From positions 1-47,645 of the forward strand of contig JAEESO010000019.1 of the NCBI GenBank assembly GCA_016286385.1: DNA of 47,645 bases. Reading direction: 5' to 3'. Below, one piece after another: positions 1 to 7,737 of this stretch. The translations under genes and the position numbers were made by a program. Below the pieces are notes generated by a model, which worked only from the letters and a program-made list of their open reading frames with translations, was not told where the DNA came from and made no database searches. Within the stretch, counting starts at the first letter, position 1. Each line of letters opens with the position of its first letter. Source of the DNA: Bacteroidales bacterium. Lineage in GTDB: Bacteria > Bacteroidota > Bacteroidia > Bacteroidales > UBA932.

Positions 1-570
1 ATCCCTTTGTATGTGGGAACGGAGGCTATGGTGCTTCGGGATTCCGTTACATCAAAGGAATATTATATGTATAGTGGTTATTCTGTTGTCGATACTTTAC
101 AGATTGATTCTGCCTTAGCATGGTTGCAGAAGGGAATCGAAGAGTGCCCTCAGCGTCTTGACCTACGTTTTGGTCTTGCTGCTACTTACCGTATGCTTGA
201 TGATGGCAACAAGGTGTATGCAATAATGGAACAGACAGTCGATTGGATTCTTGCAAATAAGAAGGCTGAACTTACTTGGACATCAGATGTTGCCGTAGAT
301 CCGCAGCAACAGACGGTTGAGAGTGCTTTGCATGATTATTTCACAAACTGTTATTATTCTACATCGTTCCGTCATCTTGGTATCAAGTTTGCTGAACTTG
401 GCATCAAGTATAATCCGAAACATTCCATATTTTATAATGATAAGGCAATCATGTTGCTTGAGGATGGCGATAAGGCTGGTGCACTCAAGCTGATGAAGAA
501 AGCTCTCGAACTTTCACCAGACGATGAGCTTATACGTTCCAATATCAAATATCTTGAGAGTGAGAAATAG
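1..570 (+). CDS. TPR-repeat protein, 5' end outside window
   Basis: The frame is open from base 1 and the first usable start (TTG at 7) is not convincing, so the gene very probably begins upstream. The visible 189 codons hold helical repeats of tetratricopeptide type: one near residues 35-65 (ALAWLQKGIEECPQRLDLRF) and a clear one at the C-terminus (YNDKAIMLLEDGDKAGALKL followed by LSPDDELI). TPR arrays usually mediate protein-protein contacts. No signal peptide or enzymatic domain is visible in this part. It is followed after 78 bp by another small co-directional gene. The partner and role are unknown. Confidence 0.75.
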   Translation: MPLYVGTEAMVLRDSVTSKEYYMYSGYSVVDTLQIDSALAWLQKGIEECPQRLDLRFGLAATYRMLDDGNKVYAIMEQTVDWILANKKAELTWTSDVAVDPQQQTVESALHDYFTNCYYSTSFRHLGIKFAELGIKYNPKHSIFYNDKAIMLLEDGDKAGALKLMKKALELSPDDELIRSNIKYLESEK

Positions 571-648
571 CGAATAAGCTTTGGACGGCTGGAACGTATG
601 AACAATACTCAAATGTCTCTGTTGTGTAAACAACATGAATAAATAGCT

Positions 649-1044
649 ATGAGGATGGAAAGTGAAATAAGTATATACAACGATGTTGCCAATTATCTTG
701 CGGAATGGAATCCGATAGGTGTGCCTGAAGGAATAGCTGAGTGTGAATACTCCAGTTATGTTCCTAAGATTGTGGAGCTGTTGCATGACAAGCATGCGTT
801 GGAATCCTATATGCAGCGTGTCATTGATGGTATCGGAGTGTTCGCAGCAGATGTGGTTGTACCAGAATCGGTGATTGTGACAAGAGATTTGGTAGCGCTC
901 GGGAATGTAAGACATTCGCATGACGTGTATTTCCATATAAGTATTGATAAGACGAAAACATCATGGTTTGTTCATTATAATGATGAAGACAACATGGGTC
1001 ATCGTGCAGTTGAGGTAAAGAGTGTATCTTCAACTATGCTATAG
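649..1044 (+). CDS. hypothetical protein with DUF1871-like N-terminus
   Basis: 131 residues, ATG start. The first 50 residues (YNDVANYLAEWNPIGVPEGI, then an acidic stretch and VPKIVELL) resemble the small DUF1871 family, whose members carry a W-[DN]-P-I/L-G motif. Function of that family is unknown. Residues 55-131 do not resemble DUF1871 and I do not recognise them. The 3' end overlaps, in another frame, the start of the truncated recombinase reading frame, so the C-terminal half may be chimeric, produced by a deletion. The family call is from memory of motif shape and is moderate to weak. Confidence 0.5.
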   Translation: MRMESEISIYNDVANYLAEWNPIGVPEGIAECEYSSYVPKIVELLHDKHALESYMQRVIDGIGVFAADVVVPESVIVTRDLVALGNVRHSHDVYFHISIDKTKTSWFVHYNDEDNMGHRAVEVKSVSSTML

Positions 1045-1688
1045 ATAAAGGGATAACTACAAATTACCCGTTCCGGAAATTTAAAATCAAACGGGAGGAG
1101 ACCTTCGACAAGTCTTTTTCTGCCACCGAATTACGCAGTCTGTTCTCATACCCTTGCTATCCAGGCGGTGAGCAGGAATCTGTAGACATTTTGAAACTGC
1201 TTTTCCTCCTGATAGGTATCAACAGCGTTGACCTGGCTTATGCGACAAAAGAAGAACGTGGACGACTTAACTATATCAGACGTAAAACGCACAAATGCTA
1301 TTCTGTCAAACTTGAGCCGGAAGCAGTAGAACTAATTCAGAAGTACAGTGGCTCCTCATATCTTGTAAACATACTTGAGAGATATCCCAATTATAAGACG
1401 TACTTCAATCGAATGGGGAAGACTCTTCGAAAAATAGGGAAAACACGCATACATGGAAAGAAAAGCGTTGGTAAAGCTATCTTGCCGAATATCTGTACCG
1501 GTTCTGCCCGGACGTCATGGGCAACTATCGCTCAAGAAGAACTTGATATTCCACGCGACGTTATAGCGGCTGCCCTAGGTCATCATACAGTTGATGTTAC
1601 ATCTACATACCTGCGTACAGATTGGCGCAAAAAAGTGGATGCGGCCAATCGAAAGGTAATAGACTGGGTACTATATAATAAAAGGTAA
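1014..1688 (+). pseudogene. tyrosine recombinase, 5'-truncated remnant
   Basis: The frame ending at 1688 is open back to 1014, just after an in-frame stop at 1011-1013. It encodes the end of the SAM-like core-binding domain (IFNYAIDKGITTNYPFRKF) and a nearly complete catalytic domain of the Bacteroides-type phage-integrase family. Seen are LLIGINSVDLA (box I region), YIRRKTHKCYSVKLEPEA, ARTSWATIA (box II; the residue after Arg, usually His, is Thr), LGHH, and the tyrosine in TSTYLR. Upstream of 1014 the same frame has several stops, so the N-terminal arm-binding and most of the core-binding domain are gone. The first ATG-like start inside (TTG 1191) would lack even more. Likely a dead integrase or invertase left from a mobile element. 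Confidence 0.75.
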
Positions 1689-1779
1689 AAAGTCAATTAC
1701 TCAGCTAACCTGCTGTTGAATCTAACACGAGGGCTATCGAAAATACATGTGATGTGCCGAGTTTGTCAGACATATTGGA

Positions 1780-1818
1780 CGCCTGTCGTGGTATCTGCGG
1801 ATACCACCGACCTGCGGC
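1780..1818. terminator. hairpin after recombinase remnant
   Basis: Perfect 8-bp arms GTGGTATC (1788-1795) and GATACCAC (1800-1807) around a TGCG loop, extended outward by imperfect pairing of CGCC with GGCG. There is no strong T-run, so termination is inferred only from position. Confidence 0.45.
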
Positions 1819-1841
1819 GTCCGGTGGCTTTAAGTAAAAAT

Positions 1842-1895
1842 ACTATACACACCATACACACCATACGTATCATACGTAACATACGTACAATATAT
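1842..1895. repeat. 9-bp tandem repeat array, about 6 units
   Basis: Consecutive 9-bp units of the form AccatacAC / AtcatacGT / AacatacGT run from 1842 to 1895, with the last unit degenerate. They lie in the 522-bp stretch 1689-2210 between the recombinase remnant and the C69 peptidase, which holds no convincing gene. The same stretch holds the hairpin at 1780-1818, the dispersed repeat at 1994 and a reverse-strand terminator at 2158. Confidence 0.7.
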
Positions 1896-1993
1896 TTATC
1901 GTAGGCACATTACGTGCATAACGTCTCACATATACAATATTGCGCAAAGCGATTATCAGAGTCAACGAAACGCGGTTTTTTCGCACCCTGTAT

Positions 1994-2036
1994 GCAAAAG
2001 AGCCAGATGTACCTTTGTGACACAAGTCGCCACAAA
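1994..2036. repeat. dispersed repeat, copy A (TTTGTGACACAA element)
   Basis: Starts GCAAAAGAGCCAGATGTACC and continues into the dyad TTTGTGACACAA and then GTCGCCACAAAG. The same opening occurs at 13211 and 13434 in the tandem pair downstream of nnrD. This is a shorter, degenerate copy, again in a convergent intergenic region. Confidence 0.75.
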
Positions 2037-2157
2037 GTTTTCCAAAATACTCAAAGCTTTTTTGCAACTCAACTCTGCTGATTTGCCCGTCTGTTTGTTA
2101 GCGGGCAATAGTTTTTAGTATAATACGGGACTCGTCAAAAATGTGTGACAAAATCGT

Positions 2158-2187
2158 CAATAAAGGCCGCCACTTGTAATGACGGCC
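2158..2187 (-). terminator. terminator of the C69 peptidase gene
   Basis: On the reverse strand GGCCGTC (from 2187) pairs imperfectly with GGCGGCC (ending at 2165), followed by TTTATTG. It sits about 25 bp after the peptidase stop codon. Confidence 0.55.
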
Positions 2188-2210
2188 CGATATGGTTGAA
2201 AAGACAATTT

Positions 2211-3749
2211 CTAGAACCCCATCCCAAACTTCAGCCAGTACTTTTCCTCCAGGGCTTTCCAGCTCCGGGCCGCCTCCTGGTAAATGCCTTCGGTGTAAGC
2301 ATTAAGAAGGGTGGTGGAGCAGTCAGTCACAGGGAGTCCCTCGATAGCCATCTGCTCTAGGCGGAGGACCTCCTCAAGGAACTCTTTTTTGGAGCTCTGC
2401 CAGGCTACCGTCGCCAGCTTGTTGGCGCGGCGGAACTGCCAGAGGGCGCAGTCGGGGACATACTGTTTCTGGCCGCAGGTCTCGTAGGCCTCGGGAAGGG
2501 CCGTGGTCCCGCAGAAGACCGGAATCCTGGGGCTCTGGCCGGGGTTATCTAGAGAGAGCCAGCAGACCCCGCCGATGCTGTCGGGGAGCCAGCTGCGGAG
2601 CTGCGTGATATGAGAGTAGGCACACCAGGCCACGGCAACCGTCCGGCGGAACTCCACCGTCCCGGGGACCAGGGTGTTAAGGGTGTTCCTCATCGTCGTG
2701 GTGAGCCAGGGATTGGCAACGGGGGAAACCACGGTATCGGCTGGGTGCTCCTTGGTTTCCGGACGAGCTATCCTTACGTTTCTGGTCATATCGAAGTCCG
2801 TACCCTCGTAGGTCTCCCTGTAGAGAGCCATCACCTCGCGGATATCCACGGGCTTTTCCGGCTTTACTGAGAAGGGAAGTTCCGGCATATCATAGGTGAG
2901 TCCCAGCGAAGGAGCGAAGTGGTTGAGGATGAAGAAATCCCTGTCGGAGAAATTCCTTCCCTTAGAGTAGTCGCAGTTGAATGCCTTCCAGAAGACGAAC
3001 TCGCCCTTGCCATCCCAGAGGCCGTTCTCTATAGCTACCTTCTCCACGTTGGCGGAGGCCATCATGTCCTTGCTCTTGCGGTCGATCTTCCCGATCCTCG
3101 GGATATTGGCGGAGACGGCCACGTGGTCGTCCGGTACTCGTTTGGCCACCCAGGCTGCGCCGATCCTATTCTTACCGACGCCCACTATCTCGAACTGCCA
3201 GACCTCATTCTTGTCGGCCACGGTTAGGCACTCGCCGCTGTCCCCATAGCCGTACTTCTCTGCAAGGGACCCCATAAGCTTTATCGCCTCTCTGGCGCCA
3301 GAACACCTCTGTAGGGCAAGCCTCTCGAGCTCCTCGATGGTGAACCACCCCGCCTCGTTGATAAGGGTGTCGGGGCCTACGAAGGTGGTCTCGCCGATAG
3401 CGAGCTGCTTCTCATTGAGGCATGGATAGGCCGTATTGAGGTAGGCATAGGTATGAGCCGCCTCAGGGATCTCTCCCATCAGCTTAACTCCGGTGGTATC
3501 CCCGCGGAAGCGTGTCTGCATAGTGCCTCTGAGGACCTGGTGCATAGTCCCCGGGGCGTTGTCCCCGGCTGGTTCCCACTGGGCCCAGGTGCGGTAGCGA
3601 CCGTCGCAGGTGTGGGACGTGATGACGGAACCGTCAGCGGAGGCCAGGCGGCCCACCATGATGGAAGTGCAGCAGTCCCCGTCAAACTCCTGGGCGGAGA
3701 GGGGGAGGATGAAGGCCACGGTGGCCAGAAGGGAGAAGAAACGTTTCAT
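2211..3749 (-). CDS. C69-family dipeptidase, secreted
   Basis: Ntn-type cysteine peptidase of family C69 (PepD-like). The family hydrolyses dipeptides after exposing an N-terminal catalytic cysteine. I start at the ATG at 3749 because the next residues form a signal peptide (MKRFFSLLATVAFILPLSAQ). The longer frame upstream (to 3827) adds 26 residues that look like untranslated leader. The mature N-terminus runs into DGDCCTSIMVGRLASADGS, where Cys26 or Cys27 matches the family nucleophile. The length of 512 residues is typical for Bacteroidota members. It stands alone, convergent with the recombinase remnant. A TATCTTTG -7 box (reverse strand, 3767-3774) lies about 20 bp ahead of the start. 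Export suggests peptide scavenging in the periplasm or outside the cell. Confidence 0.88.
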   Translation of the reverse strand: MKRFFSLLATVAFILPLSAQEFDGDCCTSIMVGRLASADGSVITSHTCDGRYRTWAQWEPAGDNAPGTMHQVLRGTMQTRFRGDTTGVKLMGEIPEAAHTYAYLNTAYPCLNEKQLAIGETTFVGPDTLINEAGWFTIEELERLALQRCSGAREAIKLMGSLAEKYGYGDSGECLTVADKNEVWQFEIVGVGKNRIGAAWVAKRVPDDHVAVSANIPRIGKIDRKSKDMMASANVEKVAIENGLWDGKGEFVFWKAFNCDYSKGRNFSDRDFFILNHFAPSLGLTYDMPELPFSVKPEKPVDIREVMALYRETYEGTDFDMTRNVRIARPETKEHPADTVVSPVANPWLTTTMRNTLNTLVPGTVEFRRTVAVAWCAYSHITQLRSWLPDSIGGVCWLSLDNPGQSPRIPVFCGTTALPEAYETCGQKQYVPDCALWQFRRANKLATVAWQSSKKEFLEEVLRLEQMAIEGLPVTDCSTTLLNAYTEGIYQEAARSWKALEEKYWLKFGMGF

Positions 3750-3766
3750 GTACCTGAATATTTCCC

Positions 3767-3774
3767 CAAAGATA
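3767..3774 (-). promoter_or_regulatory. putative -7 box of the C69 peptidase gene
   Basis: Reverse-strand TATCTTTG fits the Bacteroidota TAnnTTTG consensus, about 18 bp before the chosen start. A convincing -33 TTG is not seen. Confidence 0.5.
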
Positions 3775-3880
3775 GTGAAAAAACCGAAGGACGTAAAGCG
3801 AATCGTCCCCAGTGCACCTACTCTCATTTCGCGACACTCAACCTGCCCTCTTAAGAAGAGAAAGAAACAGACTCCTGCTA

Positions 3881-3921
3881 GTCTCCGCCTCCCTCGTCTC
3901 TCTCTGACAGGAGGCGGAGAC
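3881..3921. terminator. perfect 12-bp stem hairpin
   Basis: GTCTCCGCCTCC (3881-3892) and GGAGGCGGAGAC (3910-3921) are perfect inverted arms with a 17-nt loop, followed on the plus strand by GGGTTTTTAAAA at 3933. It lies in the 355-bp gap 3750-4104 between divergent genes, where I see no gene. It could be a REP-like element rather than a terminator, since no plus-strand gene ends here. Confidence 0.5.
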
Positions 3922-4104
3922 CCACGCAGGTTGGGTTTTTAAAACAAGATCTTCTGTGATGTCAAACACATTTATAATTAATCTAATATGACCAGATTAT
4001 TAAAACCAAGAAGAAGGTTGTCCTTCTTGCGCATTTTTCTTCGAAGCGTCGCTGGGAAATTAACAAGTATCCCCTCTACAGTTATCCCACTAGGGCGCCT
4101 AAAA

Positions 4105-4533
4105 ATGAATTTATTTGTCGATGACATTAACCTTTCTGCGGCAAAAAGAATTGTTTCTTTTTTCGGCTACCAGCTATGTGTTCAATTTGTGCCAACCGAC
4201 CAGAAAAGCCCTGGTGATAAAAGGCACAATCGTGAATCTCGATTGTTCTTCTTGCGTGATTTTATAACCAAATGCGGACTTTCTCAAGGCGAGTTCGCCG
4301 AAGCTATTGGCTTGACAAGAGATGCTGTTACCTATTGGTTTAGGCAGGACGACATTCGGATATCGAGATTATACCGGATAGCCTTTTATTTAGGTGCTGA
4401 TTTGGTTTTCAGCATTGTGCCGAAGATGGAAAGGAAGGGAGGGAAAACGACTCACCCAACGACATCTTTCATAATAGAGTTACAAGAAGAAACGTCATTC
4501 ACACCTGATCTTTTAGGACATTCCATTGACTAA
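4105..4533 (+). CDS. small XRE-type helix-turn-helix protein
   Basis: I choose the ATG at 4105 (MNLFVDDINLSAAKRIVSFF). The extra 39 codons available upstream from 3988 are basic and unlike any family. The 142-residue product carries one helix-turn-helix at about residues 50-100 (FITKCGLSQGEFAEAIGLTR, then DAVTYWF, RISRLYRIA), typical of XRE/Cro DNA-binding proteins. The C-terminal tail is hydrophilic. The stop codon is followed after 2 bp by a perfect 20-bp hairpin. It is probably a transcriptional regulator; its target is unknown. Confidence 0.65.
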   Translation: MNLFVDDINLSAAKRIVSFFGYQLCVQFVPTDQKSPGDKRHNRESRLFFLRDFITKCGLSQGEFAEAIGLTRDAVTYWFRQDDIRISRLYRIAFYLGADLVFSIVPKMERKGGKTTHPTTSFIIELQEETSFTPDLLGHSID

Positions 4534-4535
4534 TA

Positions 4536-4585
4536 TTGTTCAGACCTGCAATAGACAGAATGTGATCTATTGCAGGTCTGAACAA
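4536..4585. terminator. perfect 20-bp stem hairpin right after XRE gene
   Basis: Arms 4536-4555 and 4566-4585 are exact inverted complements (left arm TTGTTCAGACCTGCAATAGA) with a 10-nt loop. It begins 2 bp after the stop codon. No T-run follows, so it may act as an RNA-stabilising or bidirectional 3' structure rather than a classical terminator. Confidence 0.75.
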
Positions 4586-4622
4586 CTTATGGCAGGAATA
4601 TACTTATCACAATAGCTAAACT

Positions 4623-4650
4623 TTTTACGCTTATTTGGTTACGCGTAAAA
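4623..4650. promoter_or_regulatory. inverted repeat upstream of hypothetical gene
   Basis: TTTTACGC (4623-4630) and GCGTAAAA (4643-4650) form a perfect 8-bp dyad with a 12-nt spacer, 37 bp before the ATG at 4687. Operator-like in position. Only the symmetry is seen. Confidence 0.4.
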
Positions 4651-4686
4651 TAGGCGCTAAATTCCCGCAAATAAACACGTGGAATT

Positions 4687-5217
4687 ATGATTATATCTCC
4701 CAAAACAAAAAGTGCTATTAGCAGATTATTCTCGTCTTGTCAAGCCTATAAGACAGATGAGACCTGTTTCCTTCAACTGACAGAAGAAAGAGCCGCGCAT
4801 ATCGCCGACATTTATGACGCAACGAATTGGGATTCGCTTCTCGGTGATGAGAATGATGATTATCTTACTCTGCCCGATTATTTCCTGTTTCGCGGTCCCG
4901 TCATAAGGAAGGAATGGAGCCAACATGTTGGCGAGTATGTATATATCGCAGATCTCCATGGGAAGCCATGGGACATCGACGGCGCGAAAGCCTTCGAATG
5001 CGGGATCTCGATAATTGCTTTTGAGGACGCATTACGAGAATCTGCGGCAGCTTTCCTAATCAATAATAAGCCGACTTGCCGGGAGTATCTTTCCTTAGCT
5101 ATCTCTCTTATGACTCGTTCTGGCATGGACTTATCAGAGATAAGGGAACGTTACGAGGCCGAGCTGTCAAAACTCATAACTCACGATATTCGTCATGTTG
5201 AGATAGCGCTAGAATAA
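4687..5217 (+). CDS. hypothetical protein
   Basis: 176 residues, not recognised. It is acidic and has no signal peptide or clear membrane segment. A central stretch has several aromatic residues (DYFLFRGPVIRKEWSQHV, YVYIADLHGKPWD). A helical C-terminal half follows (IAFEDALRESAAAFLI, YLSLAISLM) and ends with a predicted helix of charged residues. It converges on and overlaps by 9 bp the 3' end of the DUF4298-GIY-YIG gene, so it borders the defence-like operon without belonging to it. An operator-like dyad lies just upstream. Confidence 0.6.
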   Translation: MIISPKTKSAISRLFSSCQAYKTDETCFLQLTEERAAHIADIYDATNWDSLLGDENDDYLTLPDYFLFRGPVIRKEWSQHVGEYVYIADLHGKPWDIDGAKAFECGISIIAFEDALRESAAAFLINNKPTCREYLSLAISLMTRSGMDLSEIRERYEAELSKLITHDIRHVEIALE

Positions 5218-5886
5218 TTCGCTTCTGAACTTCTTATTCCGTTTTTCCCACGAGAAGAACTTGAAATTAACGCCGTCCGGAATCTTGTCCCGGTCTATCT
5301 GGTGCATCCCGTGCAGACAGCCAAGGCTTATCCTTAGCGATGAAAGGGAGGAGTTGTTTCCTAAGTGGTCTCTCGCAATTCTGTTCCGGAGGTTCTTTGT
5401 GTCGCCCACAAACAGTACCTCTTGCCCCTCGAACTCCCTGAGATTCAGGTTCCATGTTTCCGGGCAGCTGCTCATATACCTGAGCACCACAATAAGGCTG
5501 CCGGGCTCTTCCGGAATGGATTCCGGAGAGTCCACCAGAGGGTCGTACTCCTGGTACTTGGTTTCCCAGTTCTCATCGTCAGGTTCCTCAACCAGCGCGG
5601 CAATCCTTGCACGAACCGACGCAATGTCACTCAAAAGATTGTCAAGGCCGTCCTCAGAAAGAACGCCACGTGGCATATCCTTAGGGAACTCTCCCCTTTC
5701 ATCGGCCTCAAAATCCTTCAGCCACTCTCCGGACTCCTGGTACTCTGTTAGTCGTTTGATGCGGCGCTGGACAGCGTCGTAATCCTCCACGGCGTCCTGA
5801 AGGGCGTCGATAACTTCTCTTACGAGGTTGAAATCATCCTCCAGTTTACGGAGGCGGGCGATGCGGGTTTTATCCATGGGAGACAC
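5209..5886 (-). CDS. DUF4298 domain fused to GIY-YIG-like nuclease domain
   Basis: 225 residues in two parts. Residues 4-85 match the DUF4298 pattern: coiled N-terminus, then SGEWLKDFEADERGEFP and MPRGVLSEDGLDNLL. Residues 125-210 resemble a GIY-YIG fold: EVLFVGDTKNLRNRIARDHL followed by SSLSSLRISLG, the shape seen in proteins with a YxGxT-LRxR and a STLRRSL motif. The usual first tyrosines are replaced (VVLRYM, LFVGD), so catalysis is uncertain. The tail after FKFFSWE is short and lacks the LTxWM-type end of related nucleases. It is the last gene of a reverse-strand operon, 3 bp after the HNH gene. A 20-bp stretch of its 3' end recurs at 13661. Confidence 0.6.
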   Translation of the reverse strand: MSPMDKTRIARLRKLEDDFNLVREVIDALQDAVEDYDAVQRRIKRLTEYQESGEWLKDFEADERGEFPKDMPRGVLSEDGLDNLLSDIASVRARIAALVEEPDDENWETKYQEYDPLVDSPESIPEEPGSLIVVLRYMSSCPETWNLNLREFEGQEVLFVGDTKNLRNRIARDHLGNNSSLSSLRISLGCLHGMHQIDRDKIPDGVNFKFFSWEKRNKKFRSELF

Positions 5887-5889
5887 GTT

Positions 5890-6891
5890 CTAATAAAAAG
5901 AGAGAAGCTCTTCAAAAGATATTCCCAGATTGACCGACCTCAGTTTCTCAATCTGCTTGTCATAGAGGACTCTCAGGATGGCTTCCTTCTCTTCTCGTGA
6001 GCCGAAGTGAACGCGCCTGTGGCATGTTGGGCAAATGCTTACAATATTCTCCTCACAGTCAATGTTTCTTTTCCTCTCTTCCCAGAATCTGACCGCGTTG
6101 GAGTATGTGCACGGAATAAGGTGATGCCCTTCCATGTATCTTACTCCTTTAGATGTGTTGAACGTGGAATGGGAAGCATCAGCGGCACATTTATAGCCAG
6201 CGTGCAGCAGTGCCAACTTGGAGATATGAGCGTTCTTAGAAACAGCCTTGCTGCCGCCGGAAACAGCAAATTGAGGCTCTTTAGACCACCCGTCAGAGGA
6301 AGCCTCTCCCTCATATACATCCTCCTCTTGAATAAAGCGTTGGAACACCAGCGAATCTTCATCGCTCATATCTTTAAGGTACCGTTTCAGATATGAGATT
6401 ACCTCTTTGTCCAAATCCGGGTGCTTCCCCTTGAAAACTCGTTGGCCACGGAACAATGAGCTGCTGTATTCGGCACTCCGAATAATATACTTCACAGGAT
6501 ACTCCTTCAGGTCATACAAGTTGTCTGAAATAATACAATAGGAGCAGTCCACTTCCTTTCCATCCTCGGGAATTCTTCTGCCCAGGGTGGGATCAATTAT
6601 CCCTTGGCGGTATATGCGTGCACTGTCAGTGAAGCCAATTATTTCGCGGTTTGCAGACCCACTGACCTTCTGGGTATAGATGACCATTACATTATCAATA
6701 TACTCATCTTTCTTTCCGGCGCCAAGGCGAGTGATGTCCATATTGCCATATGGCGGACAATACCCGTAATACTTGCCGTCAACCGGGTTTGGATCAAAGT
6801 TGAAGCACTCGTGCCCAATCTTGGACATAACCCATCGACCAGCATAAAGGTCAACGATGACGAATGGTTTCCGTGACAGGTCTGTTTCCAT
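5890..6891 (-). CDS. HNH endonuclease, McrA-like
   Basis: 333 residues. The C-terminal third carries an HNH nuclease: a first half with YKCAAD, then EGHHLIPCTYSN (two adjacent His), NIVSICPTCHRRVHFG supplying the Asn, the CxxC pair and the final His. The N-terminal two thirds (VMVIYTQKVSGSANREIIGF and a following region with YCIISDNLYDL) look like the recognition part found in restriction-type HNH proteins that carry the HHLIP motif. It is third in an operon with a restriction-methyltransferase, so a role in cutting foreign, possibly modified, DNA is the natural inference. It lies 17 bp after the lipoprotein gene and 3 bp before the DUF4298 fusion. Confidence 0.72.
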   Translation of the reverse strand: METDLSRKPFVIVDLYAGRWVMSKIGHECFNFDPNPVDGKYYGYCPPYGNMDITRLGAGKKDEYIDNVMVIYTQKVSGSANREIIGFTDSARIYRQGIIDPTLGRRIPEDGKEVDCSYCIISDNLYDLKEYPVKYIIRSAEYSSSLFRGQRVFKGKHPDLDKEVISYLKRYLKDMSDEDSLVFQRFIQEEDVYEGEASSDGWSKEPQFAVSGGSKAVSKNAHISKLALLHAGYKCAADASHSTFNTSKGVRYMEGHHLIPCTYSNAVRFWEERKRNIDCEENIVSICPTCHRRVHFGSREEKEAILRVLYDKQIEKLRSVNLGISFEELLSFY

Positions 6892-6908
6892 ATATGAGGT
6901 AAATACAA

Positions 6909-7724
6909 CTAAAGTGAGTTAAGTGTTTGATTTTTACTCTCAAGAGTCTGCTTATCATAGTCAGCAGAAAGGCTCAAGAGCAATTCCTCGAATACAGGAT
7001 ATCTTTTCTTGCTATAGATTATCATCGAATGCTTGAAATTGCCGATGGGCTCACGATTGGGCTCCATATGAAAATACTCATGTTTCTCGTAAACCAACGC
7101 CACGTTCTCATTTTCCCAGGAACGTTTCTCATCTAATGTCTTGTTTACGGTAAGATTGGAATTCTTGTCTGATGTGGTTAGGTCATAGGAATAAAACTTC
7201 CCACGTCCATTACCATACTTCTCCTTATAATGTGAAAGCACTTCGTTTTCTATTTTATCTTCAGGATAAAAGAATATCGCGACTAAAGTGTCGTTGAGGA
7301 ATGCCATATCAAAAGGGTCAAATTTAAGGTCCCCAATAGAAAGTCCCGTAAACGGACTTGAAGGTAACTGCTTTAGTTTTTTCCCAGCTTTAGTTTCCAT
7401 CCATTTTGCTTTAGAGCTTCCAGGAAGGACAAGCTCTGGATTTTTGCCTTTCCAAAAATCACTTCCCCAGTGCCCATTATAAATATTGCTTTGGCGTTCA
7501 TAGTATGAGTTTGTGACTTTCTTAAAATCTTTATCGGCAAGCACCTGCTTGAAAGTGGTTTTGCCGATGATAAACTGCCCAACACCTTGTAGCTCCGCAC
7601 ACGATTCATAGAGCTCGGAGTCTGTCGGTTCAAACACTTCATCAACGACAGTAGGATTTACTGTATTGTTAGAACCACATGACACAGCAACTACTGCAAG
7701 AAACATACAATAGATTTTCTTCAT
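6909..7724 (-). CDS. lipoprotein of unknown function in restriction operon
   Basis: I use the ATG at 7724 because it opens a lipoprotein signal peptide (MKKIYCMFLAVVAVSCGSNN, lipobox VAVSC). The longer frame to 7796 would bury it and overlap the upstream gene. The mature part is about 256 residues, hydrophilic, and I recognise no domain. It starts 13 bp after the restriction-methyltransferase stop and is followed by the HNH gene after 17 bp, so it is transcribed with nucleases although it should be exported and anchored to a membrane. Whether it takes part in defence or is a passenger cannot be told. Confidence 0.75.
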   Translation of the reverse strand: MKKIYCMFLAVVAVSCGSNNTVNPTVVDEVFEPTDSELYESCAELQGVGQFIIGKTTFKQVLADKDFKKVTNSYYERQSNIYNGHWGSDFWKGKNPELVLPGSSKAKWMETKAGKKLKQLPSSPFTGLSIGDLKFDPFDMAFLNDTLVAIFFYPEDKIENEVLSHYKEKYGNGRGKFYSYDLTTSDKNSNLTVNKTLDEKRSWENENVALVYEKHEYFHMEPNREPIGNFKHSMIIYSKKRYPVFEELLLSLSADYDKQTLESKNQTLNSL

Positions 7725-7737
7725 TTTGAATATATGT

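Noticed and set aside
3988..4104. Upstream extension of the XRE gene from the first ATG
   Set aside because: The 39 added residues are basic and featureless, and the helix-turn-helix protein is complete from 4105.
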